Shown here piece after piece: positions 1 to 12,938 of a stretch of DNA of 64,000 nucleotides. Location: contig NC_058042.1 in assembly GCF_020085105.1 (NCBI RefSeq), positions 21,418,001-21,482,000 on the forward strand, written 5' to 3'. Within the stretch, counting starts at the first letter, position 1; every line of letters begins with the position of its first letter. The stretch comes from Siniperca chuatsi (Eukaryota > Chordata > Actinopteri > Centrarchiformes > Sinipercidae). The notes below the pieces were generated by a model that was given only the letters and a program-made list of their open reading frames with translations, did no database searches and was not told the DNA's origin. The position numbers and the translations under genes are program-made.

Positions 1-217
1 AACTAACAAACTTACTGTGTGATACAATAGAAGCACAATATACGCAACAACGCAAGCAACATTCCCTGCCCCCTGCAATCATGGTATACAAAAAACATAG
101 CAACAGCCTAAATGTGCAACTTTTTTACTTACACAATCCAGTGCATATGCATACAAAAGCAACGTATTTCCTTATTACATTTACTCATCTTACTATCGGC
201 AGCATTGAAGTACCTAC

Positions 218-1887
218 CCTCTTCATCCAGTCCTCCGATGATGTTGTAGACGTAGTAGGGGAAGAACCGCCTGCCGTACAGGATGGTGGACAACATGGCT
301 GCAATGGCTCCACTGGTCATTGACTTATTGTTTGAATGTTTGTACATCTGAGAGAGGGGAAGGAACATTAGTTCAGGTGTTAGTAGCACTTAAGTAACCT
401 GTGACACCCTCTGTAGGTCTTGTAGGGGTGCAGAACGGAATTCCAATTCAGACCGGGTAACAACGACAGCTTCTTATTGTTATTGAACTGTGGTGACACT
501 GGACACTATTAGAGGTGCTTGTGCAATTAAGAGGAGACCTCGAAGAACAAATATCCATAATACATAGACCATAGACTGTATATAAATATCTTTATGTACA
601 GTTTATGGTACAGATGATCCTTCTAGAGATTTTTAGAATAAATCAGACAGAAAAAATATAACTGTCACCACTAAAGACAACAAGACATTAAAATATCAGC
701 CTCTGTCTGGGATACCACTTTGAGCAAGCAGGGGCAGGACAGTTAGCAGAGTCAGAGAAATTAGATCATTTTAAAGAGGAGACTACAGAAAGAGTGAAAC
801 CAAATAACCAGCCCACCTTTAGTCTGGCATCAATGATTTTAGTCAGAGTCAGGCAGTCGCCATGGAAACCGCTGCAGCCAATGACAGTTGTGTCTGTCCT
901 GTAAAGGGAAGGAGACGCACAAAAATCAGTGACAGTCAGAGCAGCATATTTTTCAATTGACCTAAATTCATGTGGTAATGATGAGATAAAGTGGTGATTT
1001 TAGCCACAGATACCAACTGGTGCTCGGCTGAGGGGCACTGCAGCTAGCCCCTGAGCACCAAGCAGGAACTAAATACACTCCTCATCTTAAAAGAGTATCA
1101 GAGCATAGCTGTAGTGACCTCGGTGGTTGCACTCCAAATTTAACTGATAATGGCTTTTAATACATTTACACAGTACTCTGAAAGGGAAAGCAGGTAAAGG
1201 GGGAAGTTACAGATTAAAGAGTTGACACGGTGTCTTAATAGTGCCGATCTGCTGCCCTTCATTGGCAGTGCAGGGAGGTGACAGTGCACACTTACAGCTT
1301 GTAGCATTTTGGTGAGTCCCGGCTGTGGATCGAATAGCCTTCACTCAGTCTGGTGTCTGAGGCTACAATGGCGAAGTCTTCCCCGGCAACAGCTAGAACG
1401 GTTCTGAAAAAAAGACAATACAGGCTACTTCACTCATCTAATAAATCACCTCAACAAAGGGGAAAATGTAGTTGTCCCACACACTTGCTAACGGAAGCTA
1501 GGCTACTGATTCGAAACTGAAACTGTGATAATGTTCATGTTATGTATTTTTCCCTTTTAAATGTGTGGCCTATAATGCTAATTTGCACAGTAAGATATAG
1601 TGATGATTCTGTATGTGCTTTACAAAGAAACTCTGCTCTGTTCACGTACTTTTCTTTAACTTCTTCTTTGTTTAGTTAAGGTTGGTATATCGTTTGCTAG
1701 GCTGGTTAGCAAGTTAGCATAATCCAAATGTAGCTAGATGTAAACGTTAGCTAGCAGGCTAACTAGGCAGCAGTTGAAAAATCACTCACCCTCCGTTGAA
1801 AGCGTATGGTGAGAACCGGTGCTCTACTGGACCAGTATAATGATATTCTTTCATCTTCCCAGGGTCTCCAAAGGTATGAGCAGACAT
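218..1887 (-). CDS. psmb1: Proteasome subunit beta type-1 (20S beta6), first four coding exons, 3' part outside window
   Basis: Beta6 subunit of the 20S proteasome core, a structural, non-catalytic beta-ring subunit acting in cytosol and nucleus. Coding exons on the minus strand: 1790-1887, 1296-1403, 817-898 and 218-347, all with GT/AG borders and matching phases. They encode about 139 residues starting [11 protein letters not shown]. Diagnostic blocks are [52 protein letters not shown] and [19 protein letters not shown], which match vertebrate PSMB1 almost residue for residue. The conserved Gly-Gly-Thr where the beta-subunit fold begins is split across the exon 1/2 junction. The start at 1887 is the only in-frame Met ahead of this region and gives an N-terminal extension of normal length. 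The remaining C-terminal exons (about 100 residues) must lie left of position 1. The other stretches here are introns with nothing recognisable. Confidence 0.96.
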
Positions 1888-2529
1888 CATTTTTGTCACA
1901 GAAAGCCAACGGTGTCCAAGATACAGTCCTGTAAACTCGCTGTATCACTGCAATATGGCAGCCTCTTCTTTTACCGTCAAACACCCGCACGTTCAGCTGT
2001 ACTCTGCACGAGAGCGCCGCCGCAGGCTGTTTGTTGTAGAGCAGGAGCCATCAGAATGGGAGAGTGGGCGACAGCTTGTCTCACATTTCACTCTTCAGAA
2101 TTGGGTCCGTCTTTCTGATTTGTTTGTGTTAAAAAAAATGAAATAAAAACTTTATATATATATAAAAAACAGATACCAACTAACTGCATAATCCAGATTT
2201 GCTGGAATGCATGTTATTAGAACAGAAAAATATATAGGACATGTGATGACAATTTGTCTGCAATATGAATTCAATTAATAATAATAATAAATTGTTCACT
2301 CATATATTCAAGGATCATTAAAGGCACATACTGTTTAATAACTGCTGTCTAATAAATAAAATGTAAGAATAAAAACTACTTTAAAATGTCATTTAACATT
2401 AACATTTATATTCATGATACACAGGCAGCATGCACCTACCCACCTTTTCAGTGCCCTTTGGTATCGAAACTGATTCTATTTAACATGGTACACAATAGGT
2501 AATGGATGAATGAGTCTTTTTAACTAGCT
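1888..2529. other. psmb1 5' flank and short gap to the phf10 3' end
   Basis: This stretch holds the presumed psmb1 5'UTR and promoter (minus strand, TSS probably near 1950-2050) and then AT-rich sequence up to the inferred phf10 polyadenylation site. No TATA box stands out at the right distance, consistent with a housekeeping promoter. Two plus-strand open frames here have no recognisable similarity and look like chance ORFs. Confidence 0.4.
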
Positions 2530-2535
2530 TTTATT
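2530..2535 (-). terminator. Candidate polyadenylation signal of phf10
   Basis: AATAAA read on the minus strand, about 1.14 kb beyond the phf10 stop codon. It is the strongest candidate between phf10 and psmb1; another AATAAA near 3562 would give a shorter 3'UTR. The choice is inferred from position only. Confidence 0.4.
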
Positions 2536-3675
2536 GAAAAAAAAAAACATTTCTTAATTCAGTGGCTATGACGTTATTAGCAACAAATATTCCTTAAACA
2601 GCTTGCTTACTGAAGGACAATACGAAATAAAAAAATCTTTTAAAAAATAACAAACAAAAATAACTTCTTTCAAGCTAACTGCAAAAATATCAGTTGACTA
2701 ATCATAGCTGATGGATGTTTCATTTCAAAGTCATTACAGTGAGTGGTTACATTTTTATATAATAATTAATAGTGGAGGGTTGACAACAAAATCAATACAT
2801 GTAAAGTGAGACAGTTTGTTTCAGTAATCAAGACTCACATAAATACCTGAAAACCGCTGCAGCCATGAGTTCTACCAAAGCCAGCGTCTATTACATTTCA
2901 TTACACAGGATCACAAGCACTGTGTCATCATTTAAGACAAGACTTTGTTTAAATAAGATTGCTCTTTACTGGCCTGCCTCAGCAAATACATGTTAATTAA
3001 AAAATACCAACTGTAGTTTATCAGATACAAAAGAACATACAAAAATGTTGTTTTGAAAGAAACTGAATTACATCAGTGAGCCCTTGTTAACAGTACAGTG
3101 ACAGTAGTACAGGATCAAAAGCACCATTTGTTTCCAAGCAAACAGCTCAACTCTGCAGCAGAAATGAAGTAGGGGTGCACTGATACGGTTAGTGGTTAGC
3201 AGATCACAGGATTTAGTGCAGTACATGTGGATGGATTTGATTTACAGTTTAGCTGTTAACATTATGTATGTATGGAGTCTCTAACATTACAGAACAGAGA
3301 TGCCAGGCTAAAGTTAATGCCTGATCTTGATTTTTTGAGAACGTACATTTGAGGTATAATTTGACTTGTTTCCCAACTGATTATGATTCAAATTATAGGC
3401 CCGCCTTACTGATGTCATCAAAGCGTTCACAGAAAAGATTAATAAGTTAGTTTTCTAGTGTTAGCCTGTGTATTTAAAGACCTGCCAATCAACAAAGAGT
3501 AACAGCAGGTTAAGGTCTTGTGTTTGGATTGTTGGTATTTGGTAGGAGGGCTACACTTCTGTTTATTTTTGGATCACAATGATCTGATGTTTTAAAATGT
3601 TTACTTCTTCTGCAAATGATTGAAAGAATGACATTGAGAAATTGGTCAAAGTCTTGTGGTTAATGATGCTGTTCA
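2536..3675 (-). other. phf10: Inferred phf10 3' untranslated region
   Basis: Non-coding AT-rich sequence between the phf10 stop codon and the candidate poly(A) signal on the minus strand. No open frame or repeat family is recognised. Its extent is inferred and would need transcript data. Confidence 0.4.
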
Positions 3676-4295
3676 TCATTTTTTTGCTGACTTGGACTTC
3701 TTAGGTGTTTTGGCTCCTCCCTTCTTCTTGGGTGTGGTGAAGTCTTTGTCACAAACCTCACATACCCAAAGGCCTGAGGAGACAGATAGAATGAATTATT
3801 AACTATAAAACAGACCAAAAAATATACAAAACCGCAGTTTTAAAAGCAGTCTAAGTAAATGACTGTAACGGAAATTACTTCACTCGTGTGTACAAGTCTG
3901 CTTTTCTCTCTCTTGTAGTATTGTTAGTCCAGTCATCGAGTGGGATGCCAATCAAGACTGTAGTTTAAGTCAAGTAAGCGGTTGTGTATCTGTCTGCCCA
4001 CCATATATTGTGCTTGTACGTGTGTCTATCCACTCACCAGTAGGTATGGAGTCCATGCCCACGCAGAATGTGTGGTATCCTCGGTCGCATTTGTCACAGA
4101 ACATCATCTCGTCCTCATGGTGCGGCTGCTGGCACACGGTGCAGGTCTTACACTCCATACACTGCCAGCGGTACGTCTGGATCACACACACCAGCTCAAC
4201 GCTCATGTCCAAGCAGGACGGGTGGCCTAAAGTTAATGGCCACGGAGACATGTGTACAGAAGCAAACATGCACACACAGAGCCAGAGACATGCAG

Positions 4296-4360
<65 letters not shown>

Positions 4361-7300
4361 TAAGGACATGACATATGCACACAGACACACATAAGGCACA
4401 AAAGACACAAATACAGACATAATGTGAACAGGCCCAACCATCCACATCCACACACATGAATACACCATCCTGTTATTTCAGAGGACTTCAACATATAGGA
4501 CACTAACAAATCACTATTAAAATGAAACAGCAAACATCCAGAATCTAGAGTCGGGATACCCATTGATATTAATCAGGACTATCTAAAAACAAACTAGTTT
4601 TATGATTATGTGACATGCTTTTAGCCTTGTTGTCAGAACTGCCTGATGAATATAGATAAACACTAGCATGTTTGACACAGCCTTCACATGAATAACTGTA
4701 CCGACATTCTTTTGAACTACTCTCTTTGTAATCAGTCATTTGAAATCATATACATTACTGTAAAGCTTTACTGTCCAAATGTAAACAGCCACACAGCATT
4801 TAAACAAGGCAGTATAACCACTTGCCTGAAAGTGTAAAACTTGCTTATACACAGTGAAATGAAGTTGGTACAATGGACAACTGACAACTGAACATTTCCT
4901 TTCACTGATGATAGAGATGATTCATTAGTCAATGATAATCATCTGTTAATGTTATGTACCACTGAAGTTAAATGAATGAGTTAGAGGGACAACTGATTTA
5001 TGATTACTGCCTATGTTAATAATTATATTCTAGGGGTAGGGGTAGGATAATTTACACAAAAAATGAATACGTATTGCATTAACAGTGGCTAAATTGTGCA
5101 GATGTTGTGTATCAAAAAACAAAATATAAAAACAGGGAACTGTCCGTTAAAATTAAGAGTGTGAACTTACCGCTGTTATCACATTGGGAGCAGTGAATGA
5201 GAGCCTCTGGCTTGCCCTTCTTGTTGGCCTCTTTACCCTTCTGGCAAATGCCACATATAGCATTGGGAATGACCTTAGGCTGCAAGGGCAGAATAATGCT
5301 ATAAAAACCATGGGTATCCTGTAGTCATGGACAATATAGTAGTTCAACAAATGTGTAATGCCTGGAGAAAAAAACAAAAATAGCACTTTATCTTGACTAA
5401 CGAAGGCCTTTTCTACTTTTGGGGGCAGAAAACCCAAATTACATGTTGACTGGTTTATACACTTCAAACATAAATTTCATCACCTAGCATCAAAGCTGCC
5501 GGCCACCTCAGTTTTAAATGTTACCAACCTATTTCTTGTTTACAAGTTTGTGGTTTTTTATGCTATAAAACTGATAAGGAAAAGCCCGACATGACCCATT
5601 ATTTATCATGTGAGAATGTTCAATGCTATTTGACATGGATACGGACATCTGAAGAGTTGCCTTCTATGCAACAAACCTTTCAGTTCAACAGGGGTCAGAC
5701 AGGAAAGAACCAGAGCAGAAAGATAAGGAGGTTTGGGGACATTTAAATCAGGATGCCACACAGGAAAACAGGGAAACACGTAAGACTTAAAAAACTTTAA
5801 CGCCTCTATAGGAAGCCACACAAATAAAACAGGGAAGATTGAGCTTTTAAGATTTTATATTTGGACTGGATCGGCCTTTATACACAACTAACTAAAATGA
5901 ACAATACGACTCAAACTTTTAACAGTTAACTAAATGTCTGCAACAGTATTAATCTTAAGAGCATGAAATACGTTTGTGTTAAGGTGAGTTTGTTTTACAG
6001 CAGTCCTTAGGACACAGTAGTATCCCCGAAATGAACAAAATCTGTACTCATGTAACAAAATTCACGTTGTTTTCCTGTTATTCACGTGCTAAGCATGCGT
6101 TAACATCATGTCGTTACTTCTAACACCTCAAGATAGTGACATCCTTCATTAAAACATCCCCTGACAGGAAGTGAGCAGGTTACACTAAAGAGCCATAGGT
6201 ACAAAACTATGGGTCAATAAAGGACATGGTTTTGGTAATGATGAAAATCCAAGACTAGAAACAAAGCAGAGAGCTAAACTAATAGAAAAACAGCAGCAGG
6301 AGAGGGAAATAAGAAAAAGGAGGAGGTGGATGCAGCCCCCTGTGTAAATTTTCATACACACTCACTATGCATATGCAAATATATACTCTGATATATATAC
6401 TGAAATCATTAATGAAAGGATCACCCTTATTGCTATTGTGAGCTGTATTTGTGGCCAACGTGTGATTAAGTCCAATAAGTCTGCTTGATGCCTGCACAGT
6501 CAACACATCTCTTCCACACAGAAAAATACAAAATGAGCAATTCATGAGGTTCAATCCAGCTAGTTTTATTCTAAATTAACTGAATTTGGTCAACACAAGA
6601 AATACTATATTTTATGTACGTAAAAGAAAAAGTGCTCACTTTTATGTTTGCTTTTATATAATCTGGTAGCTTTTGTCGTGTAGCTCTAAACATTACGTAT
6701 AAGTCAGACACACACTGGCATACATACAGAGACACAATTAAGTGGGAACTTTATACTGGCTGACCACATACTCACCCACAACTAGTGGATTCCACAGATT
6801 TTAGATCAGTGGACCATATGGTATAAACATCATGTTACTTTTATTGACATTAGTGATTAAGTCTATGCTATTAAGAGATTTCTATCATGTAAATAAGTTA
6901 GCTGGTTTGTAGCCGTTGCTACAAATGCTAACCTGTTCCTCACAACTTCCCATCTGCCTGGGCCGAATGTACATTATCAAGTGAAACTGAACTGTACTCA
7001 GCCTTGCAACTCAGTGATAACCATGGCCCTCAAATTCAATATGTCTCACATACAAAATAACAAAACTTTCTGAGCTCCTTCTGAGCTCACAGCAATATCA
7101 AAAAATGTAAAATTACTGATAGTCAATATCAGTATCAGTAGAGTCAATCTGCTGCAGTTTATGTTAATGTAATTAATGTCATATTATATATTTTTATCTC
7201 CATAATGTCCCATCTATGTATAAGCTACAGAAAGGCTGTTGAGCCACAGCTTTCATTTTCTGGAATCATTAACCTGAACATGTCACGTTAACGGTGAAAT

Positions 7301-8890
7301 ATAGATTTAACATGTATGTAACATCCAACATGTATCACATTATGAACAAAATACCTCTGTAGAGGGAATTAGTCAATCTAATTGCAACCTTGTTGTTCAT
7401 AATTAGTTTTTATTCATGAGCTGTTTGTGAAATACCACACGACTATTCATGAGGTCATCATCAGCTGGCAGCCTGCATCACTCACTCAAAGTTTTTCTGT
7501 CACATGTGGAGACATTAAAGTAATTAGAAATCAGTAAACCTTTCATTTACTGGGATTTTCTGACAAGGGGAAATCTACTACTGAGAAGGGGACTGGTACA
7601 TTTCAACTCTCAGGCATTTTACTTTGGCTGATTTACCAGAGTTACAAAATTATGGCTCCTACTTGACTTCTGTATACTGCATTTTTCAAATATAGAAATG
7701 CCTGAACGCTATTACATCTCTAGATCATTTTGTACTCATCACAAATTGACACAGTACAGATACATTATGTTACTGACTAATTCTAGTGAATTCTGGCTAC
7801 CAACATGCCACGCCATGTCCATGGGCTCAAAAGCATATGAATAAAGGTCAAACTTAAACACACTGAAACTGGTAACTGTTTTAAACAGACACTAGAAAAG
7901 GACCATGCCCACACCACAAAGCTGAGCTGAACTCAAATGGACTCACCCAGGTCCATCATACGCTCATTAATAGTTTTATACCAGCATATTTTTAGGTGTT
8001 GGAAATTTGAGGATTGGAAAAATTAAACAAAAATCAGTGTGGCTAGCACAGCGAACTGTGGTAAACTGAAATAATACTATTTTCCCATCTACAGTCCCTT
8101 GAACATTTAGATGAAATTCAGGACATTTCATTAAAATGACCACCAAAGATGTGCCATGACTGTGTGTTAAAGAAAGGTAAGCTGATGTGGGGATCCAAAC
8201 CCAGACAGGCAGCATACAGACTACTTCAAGCTCAGCTCAGCAACAGTGTGAACAAGGTCAGCAAGTCCTCATCTCTCCATGACGACATTAGAGGGACAGG
8301 TTAACCCCATGTCAAACAACTGTCTGATACGTACTAACAGATTAACAGTAACAGTAACATCACATGGTGTATAAACAAAGCATATTATTATACCAATACA
8401 GACTTAAAACATAAGGGTTAAGTGCATTCTACACTTCAGATATAAATATTAAAATTCTCTAGTGCTAACATTGACTACTTTTTAAAAGCAACCACAAATT
8501 GTATGTGGTTTATATTTTCTATATCAGTATAACAAAAAGACTTTTCAAAAATGAAAAAGGAAAACTAGCAGCCAAAACATCCACTTACTTGTCTTGGAAG
8601 TAACTTTTTTTTTTTGACAAGTGAGGACAGACAAGAGGTATATTGAAGACATTCAAAGGGAAAAAAACTTTTAAAGTTCAAATTTGTCTTCGCTGAAACC
8701 CCCCAAAAAAGTGAAAGTGCAGTGAAAAAGAAACAAGTGAACTGTTCCTTTAAAATGTTCTTATTGCTCACAGTCTGGTACGAAGAGGGGGAGAAAAATA
8801 AAAAGCCACGTGGTAATCATAAAAAGAAAAACTGAAGACAGGACCCCCAGTGTGTGACTGTGTGTGTGCGTGTGTGTGTGTGTGCGTGTG

Positions 8891-8921
<31 letters not shown>

Positions 8922-11900
8922 GTGTGTGTGTGTGTGTGTGAACCAGGTTGTCCCAGCTGACAGACTGTAGAAGTCGCAGAACAAAGTGAAGAAAGCTAGG
9001 GAGGGGTGGCGGGATGGATGGAGTAAGGGAGTGGTAGTAGTAGAAAGAGGAGGAGGGGGTAGAAAAGTGCTGCTGCTGTTGTTGGAGAAGAGTTCAGGTG
9101 GTTTTGTCCTCTACCTTGTACCCTGGGGTGGCTTTGTGGGAGGCAGAATGGCGATGGCTGCTGTCTTTGCCCGGCGTGGATTTCCTGTCTTTGGCCTTGG
9201 ATTTGTGGCCATGTCCACCTCCTCCCTCCTGGCTCTCCACGTCTGATGTGTTGCCTGAAGAACTGCCCTGTAGAGGAACAAAAGAGGAGGGAGAAAAAGT
9301 GAAGGACAAGGGGTTTAAGAGTGATGTACAATAATGTATTTCCATGTAGATACTGGAGTCAAGTTTAGTAGAGGTAAGTGACTCGGATATGGGACCTAGA
9401 ACCCATCATGCAGTTTCTTGCATAGTTACATAACAGACTTCTACCATTAAGCATCTGTGTCACTGGGATGGATGTATGATCTGACACAGATCCAGGCTAT
9501 GGCAGCCTAACGTCTTACAGATGAGTTCTTGTTCTTTTTGTCATCCTTGCCATCCTCGGCGTCGTCCGAGTCGGGTTCTGAGTCCAGCGCAGGGAGCTCT
9601 GGATCCAGTGGAGGCTCAAACAGAGCTGTGTTCAACGGCAAGTATCGCAGCTCATTGGGAGAGTACCTGTCATGCACAACACAATGATGCATCAGGGCCA
9701 AAACATTCAGCACAGCAACAGATAGTACAGGCTGAGAGAATTTCCAGAAACACACGTGTGTAATGTACCTTTTGTAGTAGTCTTGGAACTGCCCTGGTAT
9801 GAGAGCCACAGGGTAGGGCCCCGTCCTTGTCAGCTCTGGTGCCAGCACCTTGAACCTGCCCTGGGGCACCTGGATAATCTGAGACAACACACACAACACG
9901 ATGCATGTCAAAAAGTCTGAAGTTCTACTGTAAACACAACCAGTGATACACAAAGCAGTTTTCTGAATCCCTGTAGAATTTTGTTGAGTTCACTAAAGTG
10001 AGTTCATCTGTTTACTCAGGTTGGACTTACATGTGTCTGGAGGTCAAAGTAAGCTCTCCGCTCCTCCATACGCTCCCTGTTGAAGTTACTGTTGAACTCT
10101 GCAGCTTTTTTAGCCGCCTTCTTAATGTACTCAGGAACCTTGCTGGCCTCCACCTTCTGAGGGTTCTGCTGCTGCATTTGCTGTGAAGGGCAACAGACAA
10201 AAGATATGTACACACACGTGTGTGGAGGACTTTCATTAGATGCATTACTGTAAAACAAAATGCCACAGTAACCATCAGCCCCAGGATATTTCCTTAGTCG
10301 GTACACTTACAGAGTACTCTTTAGCTATTCTCTGCCGCTCTCTCTCCTGCAGTATGACTGAATACTCTGAGTGTTTGGTGGGATATTCCTTTATCATCAG
10401 ATCTATCACCTCGTCACTCCGCAGAGCTGTCAGACCTGGAAACACACGAGACACACATTGACTGCATCAAGCACACTGATGGCATGCAAAATCAGATATT
10501 ATTTACAGAGTAAATCTTAAAAAACAAGATACCAGACTATAAATGCACTGTGTTAAGAGAATGTTAGGATTTTGTTCAATGTAGTTAAACAATTTTAACT
10601 GGTCTGAGAGTGTCTGAGGTGTGGTTTCTACCCAGAGTACACTGTGTCTCAGTAATGACGTTCTGTTCACGCAGGTAAAGCTTCTCTTTGTGGGACAAGT
10701 CTCTTCTCTCCATATCTACAGAGTAAGAAAAAAACAAAATCACTGGTCAAGGAACAGCTTCACTCTTCTTCACGTCACATCATGAGTAAAGAATTGTTAT
10801 TACAGCAGTATGACAGCAGACAAACAACTATGCATAGCTACTACTAATACCTATACTTGTATTATTACTGTATTATTCCAGCAATAATACTTGTAAATGA
10901 ACAAGTATTATTACTGGAACGAGTCTCCTCTGTAAATCTACACAGCACAAAGAAAGAATGACACATTACTATAACAAATATTAGAGTTACAATATAACAC
11001 AGTAAAACATTTTTCCACTAGATTTCGCACAAACATCATAATCTACAATAATTAATTAACTGATCATTTTGAATCAGCAAATTAATAGTATTTTTCAGAA
11101 AAAGAGTACCATTATATCCTTGAATACTTTAACAGGTACAGCACAGTTTTAGATTTTTACTTCAGTCTTACCAGGGTACTTCCTCTTGAAGGATGTGACT
11201 CCCAGATACTCGCTGACCTGCTCCTGCAGCATGTAATACTCTCCTGTGTCATCTGGAGGCCACTTGTACTCCGTCAGGTTCTCTGCTGGGAAATATGTCG
11301 GGCTGGAAGGGGGGTGGAGGGACAACAGGGGTTGAGGATAAAAACTCTTTAAAAGATGAGTCTTCAGTGGTATTTCTTTATGAGAATGGACAAAATGATG
11401 GGAAGATGGGAAAGACTCTCAGGCTAACCAAACCTAACCAAAAATCCCACATAATGCTATGTGGAAATTGTATTTTAAAATAAAATATGTAAAAGGGGAA
11501 CACATGAGAATGAAGAATGCTACATCCTGCTTCCAAGACCAGGAAATATATGACAGCAATAAAACCTTGAGCCCTTAGGTTATCAAGACTGCTTAAATAA
11601 ATCCTGCCAATGTCAATTTATTGATCCATGCCAAGTATCGATTAAACCTACCCAAGGTCTTGGCTGGAGGTGTCACAGCTCCGAGAGCTGTCCCCTGATC
11701 CCATTCTCCTTCTCTTGGGAAGCTGACTGCCATCATTGGACTCCTCTTCTATGACATCCTCCTACACAGGAAAAGAAAACAAACACAATTAATATTAATA
11801 ATGCCAGGACAGTCTCAGTGTAGCTGTCTATCCTTCTGATTTAAGCGGACACATGGCAGTATTTCTTCAACCCATTCAAGCACAGTCCCTACTTCCTCAA

Positions 11901-12938
11901 TAATTAACACCAAACCAGTTGACGGCAACATACGGTGCAGTTGATGGCTGCACACATTTACACACATTCTAGGCAGCAGAGGAAGACCCAAAGGGGAATG
12001 GAAGAATCAGGAATTAAAGACAGCCACATCAATCCACATGCACCAGTCCAGCACCATAAGGCAAGAATCGCAGCAGCCATGTATAAAGACTTAAAATACT
12101 TAAACTTCAGGTAACACACACACATGTTCAAACAAATAGTGTACATTTCTGGACATCCTCAGACCTCAGCATCACTTCCCAGCCATCATAGAAAATGGCA
12201 TCATTCCTTAAACCCCAGTGTGTATTTTAGACTTAATTTATTTCCTTAAGCATCTTGGTCCGAAAGGCTACAACAAAAACATTTCGAAGTCAAAATGTAG
12301 TTACATTATAATTTGTCTGCAAGGATGCAAGGGAGAAACCTGTAAAATAACAGTTATCTAGTCTACATCAATGTGTTCCCTACACATGTCTGCATTTGGG
12401 CCCCTTTTAGAACAGAATGAGGAGTACTTAGCCCCCCATACAGAAGTATTTATAAAGCATAAACACCCTGTGATTCTGTGAAAAGAGACTGGGAAATTAT
12501 GTCGCTGTAAAACTAAAACAAAAGCATGAGCTTGCATGTAGAGTTGGCAAAGTAGTGACAGGGAAGGCAAAGGCACCTAATAAGGCTGACGTTGCCGCTG
12601 TCAAAACACTCAATTTGACGTTTCTTATATGGACATAAAAAAAAGCATAAATGTTTGTAAACACGACACGGAAGACGCAAGCCATCCCTTACATCCAGCA
12701 CACATTTGAAAACAAAGGGGTGATGCCAACGTCGCTAACAGTTGCCATTCATGGACGGAGGTAGCCGTTGGTTGGCTAACTAGTCGTTAGCTGAGCAAGC
12801 AACCGTGCAAAGCACCGTGCACCGAGCAAATTATTATTTGTGTTGTCTGCGGAAAACAAATGTCACCTTTATGGATTGTGCTCCAGGAGTAGCGGGGTTG
12901 CTATCGCAGGGCAGTCTAACGGGGAGCACAGCAGCCAT
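3676..12938 (-). CDS. phf10: PHD finger protein 10 (BAF45A), PBAF chromatin-remodelling subunit
   Basis: Accessory subunit of the PBAF (SWI/SNF) complex, nuclear, reading histone tails through tandem PHD fingers. Twelve coding exons on the minus strand: 12867-12938, 11652-11761, 11172-11302, 10632-10715, 10311-10435, 10031-10180, 9769-9878, 9519-9666, 9115-9267, 5171-5279, 4038-4226, 3676-3773. The sum is 1479 nt, or 492 aa (human 498). Order: MAAVLPVR N-terminus, basic [11 protein letters not shown] block, SAY region (about residues 61-260, with [14 protein letters not shown] and [18 protein letters not shown]), acidic [17 protein letters not shown] segment, Ser/Lys-rich linker, then PHD1 from Cys370 ([20 protein letters not shown]) and PHD2 ([31 protein letters not shown]). 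All visible zinc ligands are present. The C-terminal tail after PHD2 is Lys-rich and differs from the human tail. Head-to-head with rab4a. Confidence 0.97.
4296..4356. repeat. (CA)n microsatellite in phf10 intron
   Basis: About 30 uninterrupted CA units, roughly 70 bp upstream (in transcript sense) of the phf10 PHD1/PHD2 exon 4038-4226. It creates spurious Val/Cys- and Thr/His-repeat open frames on both strands. Confidence 0.97.
5280..9114 (-). other. Large phf10 intron, no gene seen
   Basis: A 3.8-kb intron between the linker exon and the PHD1 exon of phf10. It is AT-rich and I recognise no nested gene or full repeat element. Near its upstream end (8858-8940) lies a mixed GT/TCTG microsatellite. 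Confidence 0.7.
8858..8940. repeat. Compound (GT)n/(TCTG)n microsatellite
   Basis: GT units flank a run of about seven TCTG units inside the large phf10 intron. Confidence 0.9.
10875..10920. repeat. Short inverted repeat (20-bp arms, 6-nt loop)
   Basis: Arms at 10875-10894 and 10901-10920 are complementary at 18 of 20 positions around the loop AAATGA, in a phf10 intron. It could form a hairpin in DNA or pre-mRNA. No family is recognised. Confidence 0.75.

Noticed and set aside
3970-4563. A 197-residue minus-strand frame with long Cys/Val repeats, plus plus-strand Thr/His-repeat frames
   Set aside because: They are read-through of the phf10 PHD exon into an intronic (CA)n tract; the real exon ends at its GT donor and AG acceptor.
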